Below are positions 6,921-14,507 of a stretch of 64,000 nucleotides of DNA, in pieces. Position 1 is the first letter of the stretch. Every line of letters starts with the position of its first letter. The notes beneath the pieces were generated by a model. That model worked only from the letters and a program-made list of their open reading frames with translations, was not told the origin of the DNA and did no database searches. The position numbers and the translations under genes are program-made. This stretch comes from Polynucleobacter sp. SHI8 (lineage in GTDB: Bacteria; Pseudomonadota; Gammaproteobacteria; Burkholderiales; Burkholderiaceae): the NCBI RefSeq assembly GCF_027944005.1, contig NZ_AP027204.1, positions 1,860,001 to 1,924,000 of the forward strand, in the 5' to 3' direction.

Positions 6921-9143
6921 ATGACCTTATCTGTAAATACCAATGTGACTTCGTTACTTGCTCAGTATCAACTGAACAAAACGGATAACTCACTACAAGC
7001 TTCGATTCAAAGATTATCATCGGGCCTAAGGATTAATTCGGCGGCTGATGATGCGTCGGGCTATGCAATCTCTAATCGGATGTCGTCCATTATTAGTGGC
7101 CTTTCGACTTCTGTTCGCAATGCAAATGACGGGATATCCTACTCACAAACTGTGACTGGCGCCCTGGGTTCATTGAGTGATAACTTACAAAGAATGCGCG
7201 AACTTGCGATTCAATCACTAAATGGCGATTACTCCAATGCTGACAAGGGTTTGCTCGAACAAGAATACAACCAACTGCTCGCTGAAAATGTGCGGATTCA
7301 AGCAACGACCTCTTTTAACAATAAAGCTGTTTTTAATACTACTTGCACAACCATTCAAGTAGGGTACAGAAATAACCTCCAAGATCGTATCTCTCTAAAT
7401 AGCTTAGCTTTAACAAATACAACTGCTGTAAGTACAACGCGTCTTACGGAAACCCCAACAACGACAGAGGCCTATGATTTAGGGCTAGTAATTAATGCTG
7501 CCAAAACTACAGTCGATGGATCTGGTCAATCTACCGCCACCTATGAATCTGTGCGCGACGCAACTCTTCAGGCACTTAATTCTGCGGACAAGATTAACAC
7601 TTCGCAAAAAGCTGAATTAACAAATATTGTTAATAATTTATACACAACTGAACTATCGATTAACGCCGGTGTTTCAACATATGCAAATGATTTAAATCGA
7701 TTAATGGGCGCTAGCATCTCTGGCGCAGCTTTTGTTCCGGCAAGTCCGGTTAATGCATCGATTTCAGGAGCTTCTCTAAGTACTATAAATTCCATTCCAT
7801 CTATTAGTGGAAGTATTTCGAATGTCTTGACCTCAGCACAATCAGCTGGATCGGTAGGTGCTGCAAAGACTATCATCGATGGCATCCAGAACAATCCTTA
7901 TATTTCCACGACTGGCAAAACTTCTATTGCGAATGCGGTCACTTCGCTCTATACACAATATCAGAACTCGACTAATGTTTCAGGATTTGTCAGTAATGTA
8001 CAAAACGTTTTACTTGGTTCCAATACTGTTACTCCAAGCTCTGTAACGATGATAGACGGCCTGACCTCTGGTAATCGCGCGATTGAACAAGCAAATGCAT
8101 GGTACACGGATGCAACACCAAATACGATGCAATCAGTCATGAACGATGCAAGTAAAAATACGGTTAGCTTATTGCAAACTGCTTTTGTGAGTTCAATTAA
8201 CTCCTCAACCCTAGATAGCGCCACAAAAACATCTTTAGTTACAGCCGTTGGTAATTTGTCTACTTTTGCTACGAATGTGGGAATGAGTTTTGGGAATTAC
8301 AAAACAAATCTACAAAATTTGATTACCAATGGAACAGTTTCTCCATCTGGCACATCGGTAACTTTAAGTGCCGCAGGAATCAGCGCTATCGCGGGTACGG
8401 CTGGCTCAACGCCAAATACTTTGATTGGTAATGCCATTAACAGTGCAACGCCTACCTATTCAGCAATATATACCGCAGCAATGATGCAAATTACTAATTT
8501 AGCTAGTTCAGGAATTATTTCAAGCAGTGTGCAATCGAATTTAAATACCGAAATTACCAATTTATATAATCAATCGAATTACCCTTCGGGAGCAAATACC
8601 ACTGTCCCACAATTTAATTCAGACATGCAGAAACTTTTTGGTATAGGAGCTACAGGATCAGTTGGACCATTTAGTACCACCACTTCTTACCAAGTTACTG
8701 GTGGCACGAACTCTCAACTTCGCGTAGTTCCAACAGGTGTCACTTCCACACAAAATGGCACGACAGCAGTCAACACTATTGATAGCGCTTTAAATGAAAT
8801 CAATATTGCGAGTGCGCAACAAGGCGCTTTCCAAAATCGATTAACGGCAGTGATTAATGATCTCAGAACTTTCAGCCTTTCACAATCGGCAGCCCAAAGT
8901 CGGATTCAAGATGTTGATTTTGCAAAAGAAACAACTGATTTAGCGAAAAATTTGATATTGTCCGATACCGGGTCTGCGATGTTAGCTCAGGCTAACTCTA
9001 CTCCTCAAGCAGTGATTTCACTCTTACAAAGTGGGGTACCAAGTGACTCGATCGCAGCCAACTCACTTTTGCCGGAATTGTTCCCCTCTGGTAATTTAGG
9101 AGGCTCGGGTAACCTGATGTCAAATGGCATGCAATTGAACTGA
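6921..9143 (+). CDS. Giant flagellin 6 (740 aa) with internal repeats
   Basis: A flagellin nearly twice the size of its neighbours. I choose ATG at 6921 (AAGAGG six bases before) over the adjacent TTG at 6918. N-terminal D0/D1 (about residues 1-165) and C-terminal D1/D0 (about 610-703) are clear, with RLSSGLRINSAADDASG and SRIQDVDFAKET. The centre holds four degenerate copies of a roughly 100-residue unit (cores near 212-265, 315-368, 410-472 and 515-578). After the usual VISLLQ end there is an extra tail of about 37 residues rich in Ser, Gly, Pro and Asn. It has a cysteine near residue 142. No sigma-28 box is visible upstream, so its expression may differ from the others. Confidence 0.93.
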   Translation: MTLSVNTNVTSLLAQYQLNKTDNSLQASIQRLSSGLRINSAADDASGYAISNRMSSIISGLSTSVRNANDGISYSQTVTGALGSLSDNLQRMRELAIQSLNGDYSNADKGLLEQEYNQLLAENVRIQATTSFNNKAVFNTTCTTIQVGYRNNLQDRISLNSLALTNTTAVSTTRLTETPTTTEAYDLGLVINAAKTTVDGSGQSTATYESVRDATLQALNSADKINTSQKAELTNIVNNLYTTELSINAGVSTYANDLNRLMGASISGAAFVPASPVNASISGASLSTINSIPSISGSISNVLTSAQSAGSVGAAKTIIDGIQNNPYISTTGKTSIANAVTSLYTQYQNSTNVSGFVSNVQNVLLGSNTVTPSSVTMIDGLTSGNRAIEQANAWYTDATPNTMQSVMNDASKNTVSLLQTAFVSSINSSTLDSATKTSLVTAVGNLSTFATNVGMSFGNYKTNLQNLITNGTVSPSGTSVTLSAAGISAIAGTAGSTPNTLIGNAINSATPTYSAIYTAAMMQITNLASSGIISSSVQSNLNTEITNLYNQSNYPSGANTTVPQFNSDMQKLFGIGATGSVGPFSTTTSYQVTGGTNSQLRVVPTGVTSTQNGTTAVNTIDSALNEINIASAQQGAFQNRLTAVINDLRTFSLSQSAAQSRIQDVDFAKETTDLAKNLILSDTGSAMLAQANSTPQAVISLLQSGVPSDSIAANSLLPELFPSGNLGGSGNLMSNGMQLN
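7554..8654 (+). repeat. Four degenerate protein repeats in flagellin 6
   Basis: Each unit follows the pattern A(L/I)-x-I-x-S-x-K-x-x-L-x-x-x-V-x-x-L(Y/S)T, a loop, then F/Y-x-x-(D/N)-(L/V)-Q-x-L-(L/I/F)-x-G. Examples are KAELTNIVNNLYT, KTSIANAVTSLYT, KTSLVTAVGNLSTF and VQSNLNTEITNLYNQ. The repeat is visible in protein, not in DNA, so it is old. Confidence 0.7.
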
Positions 9144-9282
9144 TCAAATTAAGTCATTTTTACCCTTTAATTAGGCTATTAATAGTCGTTATATCTGTCA
9201 GAATGATTCTTATCTGAAGTACAGATGAGAATTGAAGCAATATCCCCTGATAGATTGAATTGTCATCAAATCTTCATAAGAT

Positions 9283-9309
9283 TAAAGAAACGTAATTAAA
9301 TACCGTAAA
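9283..9309 (+). promoter_or_regulatory. Sigma-28 promoter for the flaG-fliDST operon
   Basis: TAAAGAAA, 11 bases, ACCGTAAA. The TAAAG core and CCG..AA core fit the FliA consensus at the exact spacing. It lies 37 bases before the flaG start. Confidence 0.65.
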
Positions 9310-9346
9310 AGAATATATATAAATGTTTTTTTACTGGGAGGATGAT

Positions 9347-9700
9347 ATGGATGCGATTGTTAAAACAATGGGGGCAACTACAGCAACTGTGCAGCCCGTA
9401 GTGTCGAATATCGAAAATAAGGTCAAGAATAGTCTCTCCACGCCTTTAGAAGCAAAACCAAAAGATGAGGCTCCTTCTTCACAAGTGAATCTCTCTCCAA
9501 AGGCTCAGTCTATCCAGGCTACTGGTTTGACGAGTGTTCAATTTGACGCAGATCCTGAGTCAGGAAAAGCAGTTGTAAGCGTCATTTCAAAAGATGATAA
9601 TACGGTTATTCGTCAAATTCGTTCGCCGATTTCAGTAACACAGGTCAAACAATTGGACGCCCAACCTGCTGCTGCTCAATCAATTAATACGACAGCTTAA
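9347..9700 (+). CDS. flaG: FlaG family protein (117 aa)
   Basis: FlaG proteins are small flagellar proteins, often encoded before fliD, that influence filament length or assembly. The C-terminal half (VQFDADPESGKAVVSVISKD, then TVIRQIRSP) is the FlaG domain; the N-terminal half is low-complexity. I use ATG 9347, five bases after GGGAGG, rather than the in-frame ATG at 9323, which lies before the ribosome site. It ends 13 bases before fliD. Confidence 0.9.
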   Translation: MDAIVKTMGATTATVQPVVSNIENKVKNSLSTPLEAKPKDEAPSSQVNLSPKAQSIQATGLTSVQFDADPESGKAVVSVISKDDNTVIRQIRSPISVTQVKQLDAQPAAAQSINTTA

Positions 9701-9713
9701 GTCTTAGGGATAC

Positions 9714-11750
9714 ATGGCCACTATTTCATCTCCAGGTATTGGTTCTGGTTTAGATACTGCAGGTATTGTCAGCAAGCTAATGGCGGTTGAGGCGACTCCC
9801 CTCAACCAACTGACTAAATCCCAAGATAGTTATCAAACCAAAATCACTGCCTATGGCCAAGTTCAAAGTAGCTTATCTCAATTTCAGTCTAGTGTTCTAA
9901 GTCTTAGTAATATTAATACTCTAAAGACGGTTAACGCCACATCTTCCGATACCTCGATTCTGAGTGCCACCACGAGCGTTGGTGCTGTAGCTGGCAATTA
10001 TGCGATTACGGTAAATCAATTAGCCCAGTCACAGCAATTGGTCAGCAACGGTCAGTCTAGCTCCACAGCCGCGATTGGTTCTGGGTCTTCAACAGTAACT
10101 TTCGATTTTGGCACCATCTCCGGCACTAAAACCAACTCTAAGTATGACACTGGGACAACGTTTACTTCCAATGGTATTGCCAGTAAGTCAATCACCATTG
10201 ACTCGAGCAACAATACGCTCAGTGGTATCCGCGATGCAATTAATGCCGCAGGTATGGGTGTAACAGCTTCTATTATTAATGATGGTAGCACCTCCCCCTA
10301 TCGCTTACTGTTAACGAATAACCAAACTGGCGTTGCCAACAGTATGCGCATCTCGGTTAGTGGGAATGCCTCTGTATCAAGTCTTCTGTCTGAAGACCCT
10401 GCAAATCCTACTGGTCAAAATTTCCAAGAAACAACTGCAGCACAAAATGCAAATTTAACAATTTCTGGGGTTGCTGTTACCAAAGCGTCGAATGTCATTA
10501 CCGACGCAATCTCAGGTGTGACGATGACTTTGAATAAAACCAATGTTGGTAGCACTGTCAATCTCAATCTCACCAATAATTCAAGTGGGCTTGGAACTTC
10601 CATCACCAACTTAGTTTCCTCGTATAACTCTCTTAATACATCATTAAAGAGCTTAACAAGCTATGATCTCACTACCCGAAAAGGTGCAGATCTTTATGGT
10701 GAGACAACGATTACCGCGATACAACGTCAAATTAAAAATGTCGTTTTATCAGCCTTACCCGCTGGCTCCAATAGCTATACGGTACTTAATAACATCGGTA
10801 TTACTTTTCAAAAAGACGGTTCTTTAGCGGTCGATAACATGAAGCTCAACAATGCAATTAGCTCAAATTACAGCGCAGTTGCTAATTTATTTGCGGCAAA
10901 TGCAACGGCTTCAGACTCTCTCATACAATTTACTAGCTCGACATCAGATACTGCTCCAGGCTCTTACCCTGTAAATGTCAGCACGATGCCCACCCAAGGA
11001 AAACTAATTGCTGGCGCAGCTCCGTCTAGTCTCACGATTGGGGCAGGGAATAATTCTTTAGCCATAACATTAAATGGTACTGCTTCAACGATTCAGTTAA
11101 CGAATGCTACATATGCCAATATCTCTGATTTGGCTGCCTCCGTTCAAGCGCAAATTAACGGTACATCAGCATTTACTAATCTAGGCGCGTCAATTAGTGT
11201 GACTGCTGATGGAACTGGTAAGTTAAATTTTGTATCCAATCGTTATGGTGGAGCTTCTTCAGTAGCCCTCAGTGGTGATGCTTCATCTAACTTATTAGGT
11301 GGAACTTCTGGCACTTCGACTACTGGTTTAGATATGGTGGCAACTCTCAACGGTGCTTCTGCACTTACCTCTGGTCAATTCTTATTAGGTCCTCTGAATA
11401 CGCCGCAATCCGGTCTTAAATTACAAGTCATCGGTGGGACAACTGGTGCCCGAGGAAGCGTTACCTATACCAAGGGTGTAGCGTATCAATTAAACCAATT
11501 AATAAACTCTCTCTCAGGTACGAATGGCTTAATTACTACTCGTACAACTGGTTTAAATACAACCATTAAACAAATTGAGTCTCAAAAGACTCAAATGCAA
11601 GCGCATCTAAACATATTACAAAAACAGTATCAATCCATTTATTCAGCTCTTGACACTACGATGGCAACCTTGAACTCAACGTCGACTTATTTAACTGGTC
11701 AGTTAAGTTCAATTGCTGCAACATCGAATTCGATAGCATCTAGAAAATAA
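9714..11750 (+). CDS. fliD: Filament cap protein FliD (678 aa)
   Basis: FliD forms the cap at the filament tip that folds incoming flagellin. The N-terminus (ISSPGIGSGLDTAGIVSKLM) is the classic FliD_N start, and the C-terminal region has the FliD_C heptads (IKQIESQKTQMQAHLNILQK). The protein is longer than the ~470 residues typical of enterics, with expanded Ser/Thr/Gly-rich outer domains. This may reflect the enlarged flagellins next door. AGGGA precedes the ATG. It is followed by fliS. Confidence 0.96.
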   Translation: MATISSPGIGSGLDTAGIVSKLMAVEATPLNQLTKSQDSYQTKITAYGQVQSSLSQFQSSVLSLSNINTLKTVNATSSDTSILSATTSVGAVAGNYAITVNQLAQSQQLVSNGQSSSTAAIGSGSSTVTFDFGTISGTKTNSKYDTGTTFTSNGIASKSITIDSSNNTLSGIRDAINAAGMGVTASIINDGSTSPYRLLLTNNQTGVANSMRISVSGNASVSSLLSEDPANPTGQNFQETTAAQNANLTISGVAVTKASNVITDAISGVTMTLNKTNVGSTVNLNLTNNSSGLGTSITNLVSSYNSLNTSLKSLTSYDLTTRKGADLYGETTITAIQRQIKNVVLSALPAGSNSYTVLNNIGITFQKDGSLAVDNMKLNNAISSNYSAVANLFAANATASDSLIQFTSSTSDTAPGSYPVNVSTMPTQGKLIAGAAPSSLTIGAGNNSLAITLNGTASTIQLTNATYANISDLAASVQAQINGTSAFTNLGASISVTADGTGKLNFVSNRYGGASSVALSGDASSNLLGGTSGTSTTGLDMVATLNGASALTSGQFLLGPLNTPQSGLKLQVIGGTTGARGSVTYTKGVAYQLNQLINSLSGTNGLITTRTTGLNTTIKQIESQKTQMQAHLNILQKQYQSIYSALDTTMATLNSTSTYLTGQLSSIAATSNSIASRK

Positions 11751-11783
11751 ATTAATTCATATGACTAACTAAGGAAATTAGAC

Positions 11784-12257
11784 ATGTTTAACACTTATAA
11801 AAATCCCGCTAAAGCGTATGCCTCGACCAATATCGAGTCGAATGCGATTGCAGGAAACCCGCATAAATTAATTGCCATGTTGTATGAAGGCGCCTTAATC
11901 GCGATCCTTCAAGCTGAACATCATATGAAAAAAAATAATGTGATGGAAAAAAGTGCTGCCATCTCCAAAGCTAGCGATATTATTTTGATGGGTCTGGATG
12001 CTAGTTTAAATATGGAAGAAGGTGGTGAAATTGGTCAAAATTTACACGCCCTTTACTCCTATATGTGTCAACAACTGATCATGTGTAATTTACATAATGA
12101 TGTGAACAAGTTAAAAGAAATCTACGCTCTTTTACTAGAGTTGAAAAATACTTGGGATGCCATTGCTCCTCGGGCAGAAAGTAAATCTCTCTCAGCAAAT
12201 GCATTTGCTGCTGGCAGCGCTCCTCAAACAAGTACCTTTACTCCTGCGAGCGCGTAA
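11784..12257 (+). CDS. fliS: Flagellin export chaperone FliS (157 aa)
   Basis: FliS binds the disordered C-terminus of flagellin in the cytoplasm, prevents premature assembly and delivers it to the export gate. The N-terminus has the family signature (YASTNIESNAIAGNPHKLIA, MLYEGAL). Length is slightly above the usual 130-140 residues because of an Ala/Ser/Thr-rich tail. AAGGA precedes the start. The stop overlaps the fliT start by one base, indicating translational coupling. With up to six flagellins it probably has several clients. Confidence 0.95.
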   Translation: MFNTYKNPAKAYASTNIESNAIAGNPHKLIAMLYEGALIAILQAEHHMKKNNVMEKSAAISKASDIILMGLDASLNMEEGGEIGQNLHALYSYMCQQLIMCNLHNDVNKLKEIYALLLELKNTWDAIAPRAESKSLSANAFAAGSAPQTSTFTPASA

Positions 12258-12598
12258 TGAACGTAATGAACGAAGAAACTGTGATTCATTTGTACGAAAA
12301 CGTCCAAACGATTACCCATGAAATGCTCTTAGCTGCTCAGATGAAAAACTGGGAAGAGTTTTATCTCTTAGGTAAACAATGCGATCAAGAGGTCAATACT
12401 CTTAAAAGCTTCGACGCAGTTGCAAAGCTCTCTGGTCAGTTACTCGATCGTAAATTTGAGTTGGTACAAAGTATTCTAGGAACTGACCGTGCGATTCGGA
12501 AAATAACGGAGCCATGGATGCAACAAATTGAATCGCTTCTTAAAAATAACTCATCATCCATGAAATTAGACATCGCTTACAATTCAGGAGCATACTAA
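12257..12598 (+). CDS. fliT: FliT-like flagellar chaperone (113 aa)
   Basis: A small helical protein in the position of FliT, the export chaperone for FliD. It is rich in charged residues, with an amphipathic helix bearing MKNWEEFYLLGKQCDQEV, as in FliT proteins. The start overlaps the last base of fliS. Sequence conservation in this family is low, so the call rests on size, composition and position together. Confidence 0.78.
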   Translation: MNVMNEETVIHLYENVQTITHEMLLAAQMKNWEEFYLLGKQCDQEVNTLKSFDAVAKLSGQLLDRKFELVQSILGTDRAIRKITEPWMQQIESLLKNNSSSMKLDIAYNSGAY

Positions 12599-12612
12599 TT
12601 TAAGGAGTTCAT

Positions 12613-13638
12613 ATGGCTGACTTGCCAAATTTGAATCTGGTAAGTGCTCCAAGCGTTTCTTCTACTGCAATCCTGCGGAGTACCGCTGTTATTGGCGACG
12701 CAAGGATTGAAGGGCAAATGCGTTTTGACCAACTCGAAGTTGGCAAATCTTTCCAAGCAGTCATTACTTCCATGATGCAAGATGGTAAGGCAACTGTGCA
12801 ATTTAGCCCTATACCTCCCCAAACTCAGGGTACACAGTTACAAATGCAGCTTCCTCCTGGACTTGGTGTTGGAGATACGATCCAATTAAAATTAGTCAAG
12901 CCCGCTCCCGATGTTGCATTTCAACTGAACAATCCAAGCTTATCCTCCAATCCTGAAAGTGTTGATTTAAGCTCAGGTGCAAAACTGTTAAACCAATTAC
13001 TCCAAACTGCGGATCCAAATAATCCTCAAACGAATCACATCAAGGGCAATCAATCACTACTGCCTATGACGCCTACTGATATCAAACAAATGGCGAGTGA
13101 TTTACCAGGCCATTTACATCAAGCAGTCCAACTCAGCGGGGCTTTTTATGAGTCTCACCTAAAAGAATGGGCAAACGGTGAACGCTCACTCGAACTCGTC
13201 AAACAAGAACCACAAAACCAAACTAAAGCGCTCCTCAAAAACTCGCCTGATCAACCCATTGAATCACCCCAAACGCAACTCATTCCAGCACAACTCAATG
13301 CCCAAGAAAATCGGCAATTTATTTGGCGTGGGGAATTAATTCCAGGGCAAGCTTTTGAATGGCAAATTAAGGATGACACTCCCAAGCAATCCTCCAATAC
13401 AGTTGCTCCAGAGGAAAAATCTTGGCAAACTTCGGTGAAGTTTCATCTGCCACAACTCGGACAAATACATGCGGTGATTAACTTAGCGGGTAACTCTGCT
13501 GGTTTTAGGATTTCAGCTCAACAACCAGATTCAGCCAATCTTCTCATCCAAGCAAAAGATCAATTACATCTCTCATTAGAAGCCACAGGAACTCAAATGA
13601 CCCAATTCTTAGTTGAAAAAGATGGATCAAAGTCCTAA
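12613..13638 (+). CDS. Second FliK-like protein (341 aa)
   Basis: Resembles the C-terminal half of hook-length control proteins: residues from about 235 (FIWRGELIPGQAFEWQI, then WQTSVKFHLPQLGQIHAVI) match the FliK-type beta-rich domain. The N-terminal two thirds are Gln/Pro/Asn-rich and probably disordered, with an early OB-like segment (KSFQAVITSMMQDGKATVQF). It is separate from the canonical FliK at 19746-21362 and overlaps the FlhB C-terminal homologue by 17 bases. The substrate-switch partnership of FliK with FlhB makes this pairing suggestive, but its role is unknown. Confidence 0.75.
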   Translation: MADLPNLNLVSAPSVSSTAILRSTAVIGDARIEGQMRFDQLEVGKSFQAVITSMMQDGKATVQFSPIPPQTQGTQLQMQLPPGLGVGDTIQLKLVKPAPDVAFQLNNPSLSSNPESVDLSSGAKLLNQLLQTADPNNPQTNHIKGNQSLLPMTPTDIKQMASDLPGHLHQAVQLSGAFYESHLKEWANGERSLELVKQEPQNQTKALLKNSPDQPIESPQTQLIPAQLNAQENRQFIWRGELIPGQAFEWQIKDDTPKQSSNTVAPEEKSWQTSVKFHLPQLGQIHAVINLAGNSAGFRISAQQPDSANLLIQAKDQLHLSLEATGTQMTQFLVEKDGSKS

Positions 13639-13918
13639 AAACTTAAAAAATGCGGTGGCACTGGCTTATGGCGCAGGCTCTAAAGCTCCGGTTGTGGTTG
13701 CCTCAGGTAAAGGCGTCATTGCTGAACAAATTATTCAACTCGCCAAAGAGAATGGGGTTTATGTCCATGAATCAAAAGAACTAGTTGCACTCTTGATGGA
13801 TATTGATCTTGACCAAGAAATTCCAGCAAATCTATATCTAGTAGTTGCAGAACTTCTTGCTTGGCTCTATCAAATTGAAGCTGCGATTCCCCCAGCTCTC
13901 AAAGCAGGTTCAAAATAA
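13622..13918 (+). CDS. FlhB cytoplasmic-domain homologue FhlB (98 aa)
   Basis: Matches only the small C-terminal subdomain of FlhB (AVALAYGAGSKAPVVVASGK, then VYVHESKELVALL and DQEIPANLYLVVAELLAWLY). It has no membrane part and no NPTH self-cleavage motif. FhlB-type proteins can partly replace the FlhB C-terminal fragment in export switching. I use ATG 13622; TTG at 13613 is an alternative. It overlaps the end of the FliK-like gene and faces fliE tail to tail. Confidence 0.85.
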   Translation: MDQSPKNLKNAVALAYGAGSKAPVVVASGKGVIAEQIIQLAKENGVYVHESKELVALLMDIDLDQEIPANLYLVVAELLAWLYQIEAAIPPALKAGSK

Positions 13919-13927
13919 AGCCTGCTT
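13902..13927. terminator. Possible bidirectional terminator between fhlB and fliE
   Basis: AAGCAGG, 12-base loop, CCTGCTT, spanning the stop codons of the two convergent genes. There is an A/T-rich loop but only a short T run after the stem, so it is weak. Confidence 0.35.
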
Positions 13928-14285
13928 AAATTTGCATATTCATGATGGTTTGATATGCAGAAGCCAACTTATTTCTGACTTGAACCGTTGATTGCAAAGC
14001 GATATTGGCCTTTTGACTTGAGATCATGACATCTGATAAATTGACATTGTTGTCGCCTAGGGCAAAACGCTTTCCTAAATCATTGGAGTTCTTCTCCATG
14101 CTGGAGACTTCACTAAGATGTGCTTTGAGTGCTTGTGCAAAATCTGCGCGGGGAGCATTGGAAACTCCACCTAAATCACCATTACCCATAGGGTTAATGG
14201 GTCTTGCATTTTTAGTTTGATCAACAGTAGAGCGAATCTGCGCAAGCATTTCTTGAATCGCCGCACTTCCAATTGCTGTCACCAT
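13926..14285 (-). CDS. fliE: Flagellar hook-basal body protein FliE (119 aa)
   Basis: FliE links the MS ring to the proximal rod and is needed for early export. The C-terminal signature is clear (LSDVMISSQKANIALQSTVQ, then VRNKLASAYQTIMNMQI), and the length fits the family. It is transcribed divergently from fliF across a 222-base region holding candidate operator motifs. It lies apart from the flg rod genes it works with. Confidence 0.95.
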   Translation of the reverse strand: MVTAIGSAAIQEMLAQIRSTVDQTKNARPINPMGNGDLGGVSNAPRADFAQALKAHLSEVSSMEKNSNDLGKRFALGDNNVNLSDVMISSQKANIALQSTVQVRNKLASAYQTIMNMQI

Positions 14286-14378
14286 CTTGATTTCCTCATA
14301 TCAAATAAGTCATTACTCTCCAATGGATATCATCATAGCCAAGCATTCTAGATTTAAGTCAACGATTAAAGGCCTTTT

Positions 14379-14432
14379 CTGCCCCTTATTCATCTCAACA
14401 AGTTCATGCAAATTAGGCAAAATAGGGTCTGA
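14379..14432. promoter_or_regulatory. Candidate operator pair between fliE and fliF
   Basis: CTGCCCCTTATTC at 14379-14391 on the plus strand and TCAGACCCTATTTTG on the minus strand at 14418-14432. The second closely resembles AAGACCCCTAATTTG in the flgB/flgA region. Shared motifs in two divergent middle-gene regions suggest a common flagellar regulator; this is inference. The rest of 14286-14507 shows no gene. Confidence 0.35.
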
Positions 14433-14507
14433 AAATTAAATCTTTCTATTTTCTTGAATGATTTACGCTTTTTGAACTAACTTATATTTTGAACTAGAAC
14501 ATTATAA

